Assembly (NCBI RefSeq): GCF_001593285.1
Contig: NZ_CP012529.1
Location: 3,257,752 to 3,321,751 of the forward strand
Length of the DNA stretch: 64,000 nt
Reading direction: 5' to 3'
Source: Psychrobacter sp. P2G3
GTDB taxonomy: Bacteria; Pseudomonadota; Gammaproteobacteria; Pseudomonadales; Moraxellaceae
Of this stretch, positions 28,393 through 37,749 are shown piece after piece. The notes beneath the pieces are model-generated. The model saw nothing but the letters and a program-made list of their open reading frames with translations, had not been told where the DNA came from and did no database searches. Both the position numbers and the translations under genes were made by a program. How positions within the stretch are numbered: position 1 is the first letter of the stretch; the number at the start of each line of letters is the position of its first letter.

Positions 28393-29004
28393 TTACTTAT
28401 CTGTAAACTTTTTTTTAAGACGATCTCTATCAAGACCAGGTTTATTAAGATTTAACCTATTAACCTGAGCTTTACTTGCGACAGGACGACTGCCAACAAC
28501 AGGGGCAATATTAGGCTGATTAACGATAGGTGCTTCTATACGCTTAGTTGGCGCGACGATCAACTCATTACCACTGATATCAGTGACAATAACTCGATCA
28601 CCTACTTCGACCGTTTCATCATGTGTCCGGCATGGCCATTCATCTGCACCCACAATGGGTACATTGAAACGTACCATTCCAAGTTTACCCGCTTGCGGCT
28701 TAACGACAATCATACCAGTTTCACCGATAATCACACTGCCACCCAATCCAGCTTTTGTACGGTCTATCGATAATGGCTTAATATATTTAACCCAAGCAAA
28801 CATGAACAATACCGACAAAGCTAGCCAAATAATAACTTGTAATATTAAGGGGACAGGTAATAACCATGACAGAGCAGCAACGATAATAGCAGCAGCGCCA
28901 AACCAAAGGCTTGCAAAGGTAGGGATAAATATCTCAGCAATCATTAATAAAAAGCCCAATACCAGCCAGTGCCAAGGTTCAATCATCCAAATAGTCTCAA
29001 TCAT
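28393..29004 (-). CDS. NfeD family membrane protein
   Basis: NfeD1b-type partner of the SPFH protein (203 aa). Residues 10-70 form three to four membrane helices (WHWLVLGFLLMIAEIFIPTFASLWFGAAAIIVAAL), and residues 85-155 form the OB-fold (GLGGSVIIGETGMIVVKP to VGDRVIVTDISGNELIV). The C-terminal tail is basic and low in complexity. It is 165 bp upstream of the SPFH gene in the same direction. Confidence 0.9.
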   Translation of the reverse strand: MIETIWMIEPWHWLVLGFLLMIAEIFIPTFASLWFGAAAIIVAALSWLLPVPLILQVIIWLALSVLFMFAWVKYIKPLSIDRTKAGLGGSVIIGETGMIVVKPQAGKLGMVRFNVPIVGADEWPCRTHDETVEVGDRVIVTDISGNELIVAPTKRIEAPIVNQPNIAPVVGSRPVASKAQVNRLNLNKPGLDRDRLKKKFTDK

Positions 29005-29146
29005 CAGCGTACCCTCCTTTGCAGTTCTAGCTTTTAATGTAGCACATTTTGTCGCTTAATAATGTCTTAAAAATCAATACAGTATTGTCATTCATGGGAA
29101 TGATGTAGCTTGGTTTATGAAGATATAGTTTTCAAATAAATTTAAA

Positions 29147-29184
29147 CAAAAAAAACGACCACATTAAGTGATCGTTTTTTCTGT
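29147..29184 (-). terminator. Terminator after beta-barrel gene 1
   Basis: Read on the minus strand, ACGATCAC / GTGGTCGT with a T-run. Nearly identical to the terminator of the neighbouring paralogue at 29926-29962. Confidence 0.85.
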
Positions 29185-29232
29185 TTTACTAAGCTTCGAT
29201 GTCTATTTTTCTAAACTTGTCTATTAATAAGC

Positions 29233-29784
29233 TTAGAATTTTAGATTTGCACCTAAAGTCAGTAAAGTAATATCTTCAGCAACATAAGCATATTCAGTTT
29301 CAATGCTCATGTTAGGGTTAAAGTTATAACCTAAACCAATACCACCAGCAAGACCACTATCACTATCGCTTTCACTAATAGAATTTCCGAAATTGTCACT
29401 TAAAGAAGCATCAATTTCAGCTTTAGCAAACCCTAGTTTACCTTTGGCATATAGACCAGTATTAGGGAATTGATAACGGTAAGTACCGTAAGCACCATAA
29501 GTTTTAAGGTCATATTCAGCTTTAACGATACTAGTACCTGTGTCAATATCAGTGTCACTAGAGCCTACATACTCAACTTCAGCACCAAAGTTAGAATCGA
29601 AATTATAACCAGCATAAACACCATAAGCAGTAGGATCGTCTAAATCATCAGTATCTACCAAAAATTTACCAACTTTAACACCAACATACGGCTGCCCTGC
29701 ATAGTTGACTGCCGCTTGTGCACTAACACTCATCAAAGAACCAGCTACTAAAGCCAGTAATGTTTTTTGTAAAGCTTTCATCAT
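29233..29784 (-). CDS. Small outer-membrane beta-barrel protein, copy 1
   Basis: A 183-aa porin-like protein of the OmpA-like transmembrane / opacity family. It has a signal peptide (KTLLALVAGSLMSVSAQA), then QPYVGVKVGKFLVDTDDLDDPTAYGVYAGYNFD, alternating aromatic strands for an eight-strand barrel, and a terminal LGANLKF ending in Phe, the barrel-assembly signal. It is about half identical by eye to the protein encoded at 30011-30541, so the pair arose by tandem duplication. Function unknown, perhaps adhesion or stress-related. Confidence 0.8.
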   Translation of the reverse strand: MMKALQKTLLALVAGSLMSVSAQAAVNYAGQPYVGVKVGKFLVDTDDLDDPTAYGVYAGYNFDSNFGAEVEYVGSSDTDIDTGTSIVKAEYDLKTYGAYGTYRYQFPNTGLYAKGKLGFAKAEIDASLSDNFGNSISESDSDSGLAGGIGLGYNFNPNMSIETEYAYVAEDITLLTLGANLKF

Positions 29785-29925
29785 ATTTCCCCAAAATAAT
29801 TTTTAATCAATATTCTTATAAAGATTACTATTTACTATAAAACCATCTTATCCAAAAATGGTGGCGGTATATTAACAGGGTTAATTACTAAAGCAAACAA
29901 CTGTTTTATCTTAATGGTATTAAGC

Positions 29926-29962
29926 AAAAAAAAACGACCACATTAAGTGATCGTTTTTTTGT
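29926..29962 (-). terminator. Terminator after beta-barrel gene 2
   Basis: Same hairpin as at 29147-29184 with the same flanking TTTTACTAA, followed on the minus strand by a run of T. Confidence 0.85.
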
Positions 29963-30010
29963 TTTACTAAATCTTGAAGCTTATACTTTTTGGTTTATTC
30001 GCTAACAAGC

Positions 30011-30541
30011 TTAGAATTTCAATTGAGCGCCGACTGTCATAAGGTCTGCATCATTACCTAGCATGTCGTATTCAGCTTCGACACTAAAGTCTGAGTTAAC
30101 TGAGTAACCAAGACCTACACCACCAGCAATACTGGTATCACTATCAGAGAAATTACGTGTCAAAGTACCTTTGCCTTCTACTTCAGTTTTAGCGACACCT
30201 AATTTACCTTTGGCATATAAGCCGGTATTTGGGAAAGCATAACGATAAGTACCATATGCGCCATAAGTTTTGGCATCAACTTCACCGTTATAGTAATCAG
30301 CATCATCTGAACCTACATATTCAGCTTCAATACCGAAGTTAGGGTCAAAGTTATAACCGCCATAAACACCGTATGCTGTTGGATCATCTGTACCAGAACG
30401 ATCTAAGTCGAACTGACCAACTTTCACACCAACGTATGGTTGACCAGTGTAGCCATTACCATAAGATACAGCGGCTTGTGCGCTCACGCTTAATAAAGAA
30501 CCAGCTGCTAACGCAAGTAGAGTTTTTTGTAGAGTTTTCAT
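30011..30541 (-). CDS. Small outer-membrane beta-barrel protein, copy 2
   Basis: Paralogue of the preceding protein (about 176 aa). It has a signal peptide KTLQKTLLALAAGSLLSVSAQA, the shared QPYVGVKVGQFDL and DPTAYGVYGGYNFDPNFG blocks, and a terminal VGAQLKF. I chose ATG 30541 over the upstream Met because AAGGAGAT lies at the right distance. Differences are concentrated in loops, as in surface-exposed barrels. Each copy has its own terminator, so they are separately transcribed. Confidence 0.82.
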   Translation of the reverse strand: MKTLQKTLLALAAGSLLSVSAQAAVSYGNGYTGQPYVGVKVGQFDLDRSGTDDPTAYGVYGGYNFDPNFGIEAEYVGSDDADYYNGEVDAKTYGAYGTYRYAFPNTGLYAKGKLGVAKTEVEGKGTLTRNFSDSDTSIAGGVGLGYSVNSDFSVEAEYDMLGNDADLMTVGAQLKF

Positions 30542-30833
30542 TGTTATCTCCTTGAAACGAAATTTGACAAACAAGTTAGTTATTAGTGTTGGCTGTTATA
30601 GCCATATCGCCTTGTTTGCTAACGATGAGTACATAGTAACAAACTATTTCAAAGACTCTGTCAGTGTTTAATAGTATGAGGGTTAAGATTTGCAAGTGTT
30701 TATCATCACTCTGGTTACAAACACCAAGATATGAAATTTTTTGTTACAAGTAGCTATTTTGTGCAATACTTCCCACTTATTAGTTAGATAATTAATGCCA
30801 AAAATTAGAAGTAAGGTAAAGGAATATATAAAT

Positions 30834-32066
30834 ATGGCAAGTTTTATAGTGGCGCAATTGCAAGAATCATTGACACACTTGAAATCCCAGCAGCAATATC
30901 GTCGTTTACCAAGCCTAGAACATCAGGGACGTTACGTAATTAACCAAGGCAACACTTTACTTAATATTGCCAGTAACGACTATCTAGGCCTAGGCTGCGA
31001 CATTGAGTTGCAAACTGAGTTCCTAAATAAAGTAGAAAAGTTGCCATTGGCACAGCTACCTAAGATGAGTGCCACTTCCTCACGGTTGCTCACAGGGAAT
31101 GATACACAGTTGCAAGCACTAGAATCTGAGTTGCAGAATTGGTATCAGGCAGCCGTCCGTAAACAAAATGCAGATAAGTTAAAATCGGTGTTGGTATTGA
31201 ACAGCGGCTATCATGCTAATATTGGTATCTTGCCAGCACTAACGGCGCTACCAATCAAGACCCTTATTTTGGCAGACAAACTGGTACATGCCAGTATCAT
31301 CGATGGACTACGTTTGAGCCAAAGCAAGATGGTCACTTATCGTCGCTACCGTCATAATGATTATGAGCATTTATCTAAATTTATTGCGCAAGCAGATCCA
31401 ACTGTTGAGCGCATTATTATTGTCACTGAAAGTATTTTTAGTATGGATGGCGACCGTGCTGATTTGCTTCAGTTAGTGCAATTAAAAGCCAAAGATTCTC
31501 GCATTGAGCTTTATGTCGATGAAGCACATGCAGTCGGTATTTTAGGCGCTACAGGTTTGGGACTAGCAGAAGAAACACAAACACTGACCGACATCGATTA
31601 CTTGGTCGGTACCTTTGGTAAAGCGTTTGCTTCAGTTGGTGCTTATATAATGTGTGATGATGTCGTCAAGCAATGGCTGATTAACACCATGCGCCCGCTG
31701 ATTTTTAGTACTGCGCTCCCTCCTATCAATCATGCATGGACACGCTTTATCTTGGCAAAGATGCCAAAACTAAATGATCAACGCACACATCTAGCACAGT
31801 TATCTATGAAACTTAGTCAAGCCATCAATCACCTACATCCTGTGTCGTCAACTACCCAAAATATAAGCTATGATTCACCTATTGTTCCCTATATATTGGG
31901 CGATAATGGGCGTGCTCTGGCCAAAGCGCAACAACTGCAAGCGGCGGGATTTTACGCATTGCCTATCAGACCGCCTACCGTTCCTGCTAACACAGCTCGT
32001 ATTCGTTTAGTCATGAATGCCAAACTGACGAATGAAGACTGCGATCGGTTGATACAACCATTATGA
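30834..32066 (+). CDS. bioF: 8-amino-7-oxononanoate synthase BioF
   Basis: PLP enzyme (about 410 aa) that joins pimeloyl-ACP and alanine in biotin synthesis. NIASNDYLGLG, the ATSSRLLTGN block, DEAHAVGILGATGLGL, and the PLP lysine in VGTFGKAFASVGAYI are all present. The start at 30834 (MASFIVAQL) matches the usual N terminus; an upstream Met at 30795 would add 13 residues. It is followed by bioC, so it is part of a short bio operon; bioA, bioB and bioD are not in the window. Confidence 0.94.
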   Translation: MASFIVAQLQESLTHLKSQQQYRRLPSLEHQGRYVINQGNTLLNIASNDYLGLGCDIELQTEFLNKVEKLPLAQLPKMSATSSRLLTGNDTQLQALESELQNWYQAAVRKQNADKLKSVLVLNSGYHANIGILPALTALPIKTLILADKLVHASIIDGLRLSQSKMVTYRRYRHNDYEHLSKFIAQADPTVERIIIVTESIFSMDGDRADLLQLVQLKAKDSRIELYVDEAHAVGILGATGLGLAEETQTLTDIDYLVGTFGKAFASVGAYIMCDDVVKQWLINTMRPLIFSTALPPINHAWTRFILAKMPKLNDQRTHLAQLSMKLSQAINHLHPVSSTTQNISYDSPIVPYILGDNGRALAKAQQLQAAGFYALPIRPPTVPANTARIRLVMNAKLTNEDCDRLIQPL

Positions 32067-32115
32067 TTCTATTATGCAGTAGAAGGCTAACTATATAGAG
32101 TCGCTCAAAGATAAT

Positions 32116-33051
32116 TTGAATACTAGGAAGGCGAGTACAAGTACTGCCAATAGTAGACTGAGAGCGCTTAACACCGTATCCGATTTAGATAGGATTGACT
32201 ATATCAAGCGACAATTGACTTACTTGGATGTGATAAACAATATGGAAATGCTCGCCACACCTTATAACTTCAGCGCCAGAAAACAGACCATCGCTCGTCA
32301 TTTTTCTAATGCCAGCGACTATGATCAACATGCCAATATTCAGCAGCAAGTCTGTCAGTATTTATTGGCCAGTATTGCTCATAACAGACAAGATAGTGTG
32401 TTAGAAATTGGTGCAGGCACCGGTCAAATGACACGCCTACTAGCGGCATGTATTCAAAGTCAGCATTGGCTTATCAATGAGTTGTGCGCGGAACAAGCTA
32501 CTACATTGCAATCAATTTTACCAACCGCCAAAATAGCGATTGGTGATGCTGAGACGATGGATTTCGAGAGACTACATAGCTTGATCATTAGTGCCAATGC
32601 GATACAGTGGTTTGATAACCCTTTAAGTTTTGTAGTGCAATCAGCATTGTGCTTACAAGCTAAAGGTCAATTGTTATTTAATACCTTTACTTCAAATAAC
32701 TTTCTCCAAGTTAAAGCATTAACTGGTCAAGGACTACACTATCCAGATATTGATGAATGGCGATTTGCACTGGCTGATGCCGGCTTTGAGAAAATTCAGC
32801 TATCGACTCAGCGCTTTGATTTACCGTTTGCTAATCCCTACGCTGTATTGAAACATATGAAACTGACAGGAGTGTCGACCAATCTAACGCAGACCCAATC
32901 TACTAACTCCCAACCTTTTATATGGACAAAAGCACGTTTAAAACAATTTGAGCTGGATTATTGGCAGCATTTTTCAGCACAAGATGAAGATGGTCAGGCT
33001 TATGTTAATTTGACTTATGAGGTACTGACAGTGAATGCTTTTAAACCATAA
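32116..33051 (+). CDS. bioC: Malonyl-ACP O-methyltransferase BioC
   Basis: SAM-dependent methyltransferase that primes pimeloyl-ACP synthesis. The BioC N terminus KQTIARHFSNASDYDQHANIQQQV leads to motif I VLEIGAGTGQMTRLL, then LIISANAIQWF and the LLFNTFTSNNFLQV segment. The frame opens at TTG 32116, giving 42 extra residues; ATG 32242 (MEMLATPYNF) would give the usual length. Neither has a strong ribosome site, so the true start is uncertain. Follows bioF by 49 bp or 175 bp depending on start. Confidence 0.9.
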   Translation: MNTRKASTSTANSRLRALNTVSDLDRIDYIKRQLTYLDVINNMEMLATPYNFSARKQTIARHFSNASDYDQHANIQQQVCQYLLASIAHNRQDSVLEIGAGTGQMTRLLAACIQSQHWLINELCAEQATTLQSILPTAKIAIGDAETMDFERLHSLIISANAIQWFDNPLSFVVQSALCLQAKGQLLFNTFTSNNFLQVKALTGQGLHYPDIDEWRFALADAGFEKIQLSTQRFDLPFANPYAVLKHMKLTGVSTNLTQTQSTNSQPFIWTKARLKQFELDYWQHFSAQDEDGQAYVNLTYEVLTVNAFKP

Positions 33052-33088
33052 AAACACAACGTATCGTGTAGTAATGATAATAACCATA

Positions 33089-33120
33089 AAAAAAACGCAC
33101 CCCTAAGGATGCGTTTTTTT
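33089..33120 (+). terminator. Bidirectional terminator, bioC / dnaK
   Basis: ACGCA / TGCGT-based hairpin (AACGCACCCCTAAGGATGCGTT) flanked by A- and T-runs, between convergent genes. Confidence 0.88.
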
Positions 33121-33149
33121 AATTTAATTACTTATGATTATATAAGTTC

Positions 33150-35090
33150 TTATTTTTTGTCTTCGTTTACTTCAGTAAACTCAGCATCGACCACGTCATC
33201 ATCAGCTTGGCTACTATCAGCTGATTCAGCTCCTTGTTGGAACTGACTTGGATCCATACCTTCAGCGCCAGCACCGGCTTCAGCATAAATCTTCTGACTG
33301 ACTGGCAAGAAAGCATTGTCTAACGCTTCAAGCTTCGCTTTGATGTCATCATGATCATCTTCTTTAGCAGCTGTTTCAAGCTCAGAGATAGCGGTTTCTA
33401 CTGTTGATTTTTCTTCATCAGTCACTTTGTCTTCAGCTTCTTTCAATGCTTTTTGAACCGCATGGATACGACCATCAGCTTCGTTACGAACTTGCGCTAA
33501 GTTAGCGAATTTCTCATCTTCTTCAGCGTTGGCTTCAGCGTCACGCACCATTTGTTCAACTTCTTCATCCGTCAAGCCAGAGTCTGCTTTGATCTGGATG
33601 CTTTGTGCTTTACCAGTACCTTTGTCAGTTGCTGAGATATTCATGATACCGTCAGCGTTGATGTCAAAAGTTACTTCGATCTGTGGTAGACCTCGTGGCG
33701 CTGGTGGAATATCAGTCAAATCAAAACGTCCAAGCTGTTTGTTTTGATTGGCGATTTTACGCTCACCTTGATACACCTGAATCGTTACTGCTGGCTGGTT
33801 GTCTTCTGCCGTTGAGAATACCTGTGATTTCTTGGTAGGAATCATGGTGTTTTTCTCAATAACAGGCGTCATTACACCGCCCATCGTTTCGATACCTAGT
33901 GTCAATGGCGTAACATCAAGCAATAGTACGTCAGTTTTGTCACCAGACAATACCGCACCTTGAATCGCTGCACCAGCGGCTACTGCTTCGTCAGGGTTCA
34001 CGTCTTTACGTGGCTCTTGACCGAAAAATTCTTGTACTTTTTTCTGTACTAGTGGCATACGAGTCTGACCACCGACTAAGATAACATCGTCGATATCGCT
34101 GAGTTTAATACCAGCATCTTCAAGAGAAATCTTACAAGGACCCATCGTGCGCTGAACTAGCTCTTCAGTTAGGCTCTCTAGTTTTGAGCGACTGATAGTG
34201 ACGACTAAATGCTTAGGACCACTGCTATCAGCAGTAATATATGGCAAGTTCACTTCAGTGCTTTGCGCGCTTGATAACTCAATTTTAGCTTTCTCTGCCG
34301 CTTCTTTTAGACGCTGCATCGCAAGAGAGTCACCTTTAAGGTTCACGTCTTGCTCTTTTTTGAATTCAGCAACTAAATATTCAATCAAAGCTGAGTCAAA
34401 GTCTTCACCACCAAGGAATGTATCACCATTGGTTGCTAGTACTTCAAACTGCTGCTCGCCATCAACGTCAGCGATTTCGATGATTGATACGTCAAACGTA
34501 CCGCCACCTAAGTCATAAACAGCAACCGTGCTATCGCCTTGCTTTTTGTCCATACCATAAGCAAGTGCAGCCGCTGTTGGCTCGTTGATAATACGCTTTA
34601 CATCAAGACCAGCGATTTTACCCGCATCTTTAGTTGCTTGGCGCTGTGAATCGTTAAAGTAAGCTGGTACGGTAATAACCGCTTCAGTCACACTTTCACC
34701 AAGATAGTCTTCGGCGGTCTTTTTCATTTTTTTCAAGATTTCAGCAGAAACTTGTGGTGGTGCTAATTTCTTACCGTTAACTTCGACCCAAGCATCGCCA
34801 TTATCAGCTTTAGCGATTTTGTATGGCACCATGCCGATGTCTTTTTGCACCACTTTGTCATCAAAACGACGACCGATCAGACGTTTGATTGCAAACAAAG
34901 TGTTGTTTGGGTTGGTGACTGCTTGACGCTTGGCTGACTGACCAACAAGCGTTTCGTCATCTTTATAAGCGACGATAGATGGTGTAGTACGTGTACCTTC
35001 AGCGTTTTCGATGATTTTAACTTTATCACCTTCCATTACGGCTACACACGAGTTAGTTGTACCTAAATCAATACCAATTACTTTACCCAT
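33150..35090 (-). CDS. dnaK: Chaperone DnaK (Hsp70)
   Basis: Hsp70 chaperone of 646 aa. It has the N-terminal [16 protein letters not shown], the phosphate loops [13 protein letters not shown] and [10 protein letters not shown], the linker [19 protein letters not shown], the peptide-binding domain and a helical lid. The C terminus is acidic ([17 protein letters not shown]), as in other gamma-proteobacterial DnaK proteins. grpE lies upstream on the same strand with a 284-bp gap; dnaJ is not adjacent on the visible side. A possible heat-shock promoter precedes it. Confidence 0.98.
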   Translation of the reverse strand: MGKVIGIDLGTTNSCVAVMEGDKVKIIENAEGTRTTPSIVAYKDDETLVGQSAKRQAVTNPNNTLFAIKRLIGRRFDDKVVQKDIGMVPYKIAKADNGDAWVEVNGKKLAPPQVSAEILKKMKKTAEDYLGESVTEAVITVPAYFNDSQRQATKDAGKIAGLDVKRIINEPTAAALAYGMDKKQGDSTVAVYDLGGGTFDVSIIEIADVDGEQQFEVLATNGDTFLGGEDFDSALIEYLVAEFKKEQDVNLKGDSLAMQRLKEAAEKAKIELSSAQSTEVNLPYITADSSGPKHLVVTISRSKLESLTEELVQRTMGPCKISLEDAGIKLSDIDDVILVGGQTRMPLVQKKVQEFFGQEPRKDVNPDEAVAAGAAIQGAVLSGDKTDVLLLDVTPLTLGIETMGGVMTPVIEKNTMIPTKKSQVFSTAEDNQPAVTIQVYQGERKIANQNKQLGRFDLTDIPPAPRGLPQIEVTFDINADGIMNISATDKGTGKAQSIQIKADSGLTDEEVEQMVRDAEANAEEDEKFANLAQVRNEADGRIHAVQKALKEAEDKVTDEEKSTVETAISELETAAKEDDHDDIKAKLEALDNAFLPVSQKIYAEAGAGAEGMDPSQFQQGAESADSSQADDDVVDAEFTEVNEDKK

Positions 35091-35257
35091 AATTAATTAC
35101 TCCAAATTTATTCTAGATTACTGTTTATAAGATTGCTGCTTATCTAAGCTACTTTGTATATTGGTTGCTAGGCGCATTTACTGTTCATACTATTGAGCTG
35201 TACTGAATAAATGCGACTAGACTTGGTATATCAGACCTTAAGTGGTCACTTGTTGCT

Positions 35258-35288
35258 TTATATCGGTTTACGTTTATGGTTTTTCAAG
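35258..35288 (-). promoter_or_regulatory. Possible heat-shock promoter of dnaK
   Basis: On the minus strand CTTGAAA is followed after 15 bp by CCGATATAA. This resembles sigma-32 spacing with a weak -10 (consensus CCCCATNT); TTGAAA with GATATA at 17 bp also fits sigma-70. Either would give dnaK its own transcript. Confidence 0.35.
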
Positions 35289-35374
35289 TCAATGACAGTA
35301 CATTAACTCGGTTTTGTGTGAAGTTTTGTGAATATCCCTACTTTTGCTAAGGCTTACCTTCATTCCCACTTCGA

Positions 35375-35980
35375 TTACTGACCGACACGTACCATAGCGG
35401 GACGCAATAGGCGACCATTTAAGTTATAGCCTTTTTGCAACACAGTGCCAACGATATCCGCTTCTGCTTCTGGGTCAATACCTACTGCTTCATGGAAATC
35501 AGCATTAAACTTCTCGCCTTGTGGATCAACCACTTCTACGCCATGCTTATTGAGTACGGTTAGCAGCGCTTTATGAGTCAATTTAACACCTTCAGCGACT
35601 GGATCTTCAGGATCAGCCATCTCGACAGCACGCTCTAGGTTATCGACGACCTCTAACAATTCTTTAGCAAATTTTTGCAAAGCGAATTTTTTGCTTTTAT
35701 CCGCTTCTTGCTCCATACGCTTTTGCGCATTGTAAGCTTCAGCATTGGCTCGAGCGGTACCTTCTTTAGCTTGTTTGACCTCACCTTCAAGCTCAGCGAT
35801 ACGCGTGTGAAAAGCATCGATATCGATATCGTTTTCGATAGTATTGTCTTCGCCAGAGTTATTTCCTGGATTAAACTCTTTCATAGTTTCCTCTAAAATG
35901 CTTTCATCACGGTCGATATTGCTCTGTGCCGCTTTTGGGTCATTTGCGTCAAACTCGTGGTTGGGTGCTTGTTCAGTCAT
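35375..35980 (-). CDS. grpE: Nucleotide exchange factor GrpE
   Basis: Exchange factor for DnaK (201 aa). An acidic disordered N terminus (about 1-55) leads into a long coiled coil (RIAELEGEVKQAKEGTARANAEAYNAQKR) and the beta domain with VGIDPEAEADIVGTVLQKGYNLNGRLLRPAMVRV, the GrpE C-terminal signature. Preceded by a good AAGGAG site. It is upstream of dnaK, and the two probably share heat-shock control. Confidence 0.97.
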   Translation of the reverse strand: MTEQAPNHEFDANDPKAAQSNIDRDESILEETMKEFNPGNNSGEDNTIENDIDIDAFHTRIAELEGEVKQAKEGTARANAEAYNAQKRMEQEADKSKKFALQKFAKELLEVVDNLERAVEMADPEDPVAEGVKLTHKALLTVLNKHGVEVVDPQGEKFNADFHEAVGIDPEAEADIVGTVLQKGYNLNGRLLRPAMVRVGQ

Positions 35981-36327
35981 GATAGCTCCTTATGATTTTA
36001 TTAATGAGTCTTAAACTTAATGTAAAATAAAACCGCTAAGCGCGGATTTGTTATAAATGGATTTGTTGGAAATAACCGCTTGGTATAATTATGTTCTGAT
36101 AGCTGCTTGATAAAGGCCATAGGGGCAAATTTCAAGCCTAAACAAGATGAATTTTTAGCTTTTGATGAAATAATGAGCTTTAATAGACAACGATGGACTT
36201 AAAAGATACTAAAAGCTGAGAGTAAGTGGCTCAACAACATGATAATTTTATTATCTGTCATAGGCTGCTAACCTTTATATATTTTCGAACTCATTCTCTC
36301 ACTTGGTTGAATTTACTAAGGAATATT

Positions 36328-37749
36328 ATGCCAGTCCTACCAATTCCATCCATAAATGTACTGGTAAGTAAAATTGCTAATACAATAAAAGCGCTACGCA
36401 GTCGAGCAAGCAGTGATACATCAGAGCGTAGTACATCAAAAGACAGTTCAGCAAAAGATAGTAAACTGCTAATTAATCATCTAAACAATAGCCTTTCTAG
36501 TGATATTCACCACTCAAAAGCGCGCTATCAAAAGCATGCATTTCACTATGTGCTAAAAGGTCTCGGCTATCTGCCTACGCCCCTACTTGAAAGGCTTAAT
36601 ACCTCCTTGCATGGTCCAAATACTAAGCAATACCCACATGCTGATGCCCACTTGCGTTTGATTATAGCGCTGAATAATAAGCTTAAGCGCCCGCTACGTA
36701 TCGATAAACTGACTACGTTACGACATAAATTTGCAGCTGACGCAGTCGCTATGCAAGCGCCAAACGTCTGGCAACAGCTGGATAATGATTTAAAGCTGCC
36801 GATTAAAGATAATGCAGAAGTCAACGCGAAAAAAAATGCAGAAAATAGAGCGATGGTACGTTGGCAAGATGAATCAATAGTTAACGCTGACGGCGATGAT
36901 ATGACAGTGCGCTGCTATCAGCAGCATGAGCAAAATACTGATGAAACGAACATTGATAAAACAGTCATGTTGTTCTTTCATGGCGGCGGGTTTTGTATTG
37001 GCGACCTTGATACTCATCATGAGTTTTGTCACGTAGTCTGCAGACAAACAGGCTGGTCGGTGGTCAGTGTCGACTATCGATTGGCGCCAGAGTACGCTGC
37101 CCCAACCGCTCTTAGAGACTGCCTAGCTGCTTATGCTTGGTTAGCTGAGCACTGCCATACTTTGGGTGCATTGCCATCACGCATTGTATTATCGGGTGAC
37201 AGTGCCGGTGGTTGCTTAGCAATCTTGGTCGCTCAGCAAGTCACTGCGCCAGACGCTACGCAATGGTTAAATTTAGGGTTAGATGAAGAAGACATGATTA
37301 ATAAGTTGCAAGACTTGCCTCGTCCACTAGCCCAACTGCCTCTCTATCCTGTCACCGATATTAATGCGAATTATCCTAGCTGGGCGCTATACGGTAAAGG
37401 GTTATTGCTCGATTACAATGATGTGGAAGTGTTTGACACAGCCTACATGCAACATAGTACTTTGCCAGGCTCACACCCGCTTACATCGCCTATGCACGGC
37501 AATAACACGCGCATGTGTCCAAGCTATATTGTGGCGGCTGAATTAGATATCTTACGTGATGAGGCTTTGATTTATGCTGACCAATTACAAGATAGTCGTA
37601 TCGCGACTAAGACCTACACTGTGCTAGGCGCGCCGCATGGCTTTATTCATTTAATGAGTATTCATAAAGGTATTGGTCATGAGACGGCTGGTATTATTGA
37701 CAAGTTTGCCAGCTTTGTCCGCCAACTACTTACCGTTAAGAGTGACTAA
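36328..37749 (+). CDS. Alpha/beta hydrolase, HSL family, long form
   Basis: Predicted esterase/lipase of about 473 aa. A 230-residue N-terminal region of helical character precedes the hydrolase core: MLFFHGGGFCIGDLDTHH, VDYRLAPEYAAPT, nucleophile GDSAGGC, Asp in AAELDILRDEAL, and His in APHGFIHL. The long N-terminal extension resembles that of HSL esterases in Psychrobacter and Moraxella. ATG 36328 follows AAGGA and is preferred to the GTG at 36226. An extended -10 (TTGGTATAAT) lies upstream near 36081-36090. The 3' end overlaps the convergent phosphoesterase gene by 24 bp. Confidence 0.88.
   Translation: MPVLPIPSINVLVSKIANTIKALRSRASSDTSERSTSKDSSAKDSKLLINHLNNSLSSDIHHSKARYQKHAFHYVLKGLGYLPTPLLERLNTSLHGPNTKQYPHADAHLRLIIALNNKLKRPLRIDKLTTLRHKFAADAVAMQAPNVWQQLDNDLKLPIKDNAEVNAKKNAENRAMVRWQDESIVNADGDDMTVRCYQQHEQNTDETNIDKTVMLFFHGGGFCIGDLDTHHEFCHVVCRQTGWSVVSVDYRLAPEYAAPTALRDCLAAYAWLAEHCHTLGALPSRIVLSGDSAGGCLAILVAQQVTAPDATQWLNLGLDEEDMINKLQDLPRPLAQLPLYPVTDINANYPSWALYGKGLLLDYNDVEVFDTAYMQHSTLPGSHPLTSPMHGNNTRMCPSYIVAAELDILRDEALIYADQLQDSRIATKTYTVLGAPHGFIHLMSIHKGIGHETAGIIDKFASFVRQLLTVKSD

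Noticed and set aside
36121..36160. Sigma-32 promoter ahead of grpE (CTTGAAA near CCCCTATGG, minus strand)
   Set aside because: Spacing between the two elements is about four bases, far shorter than a sigma-32 promoter requires.
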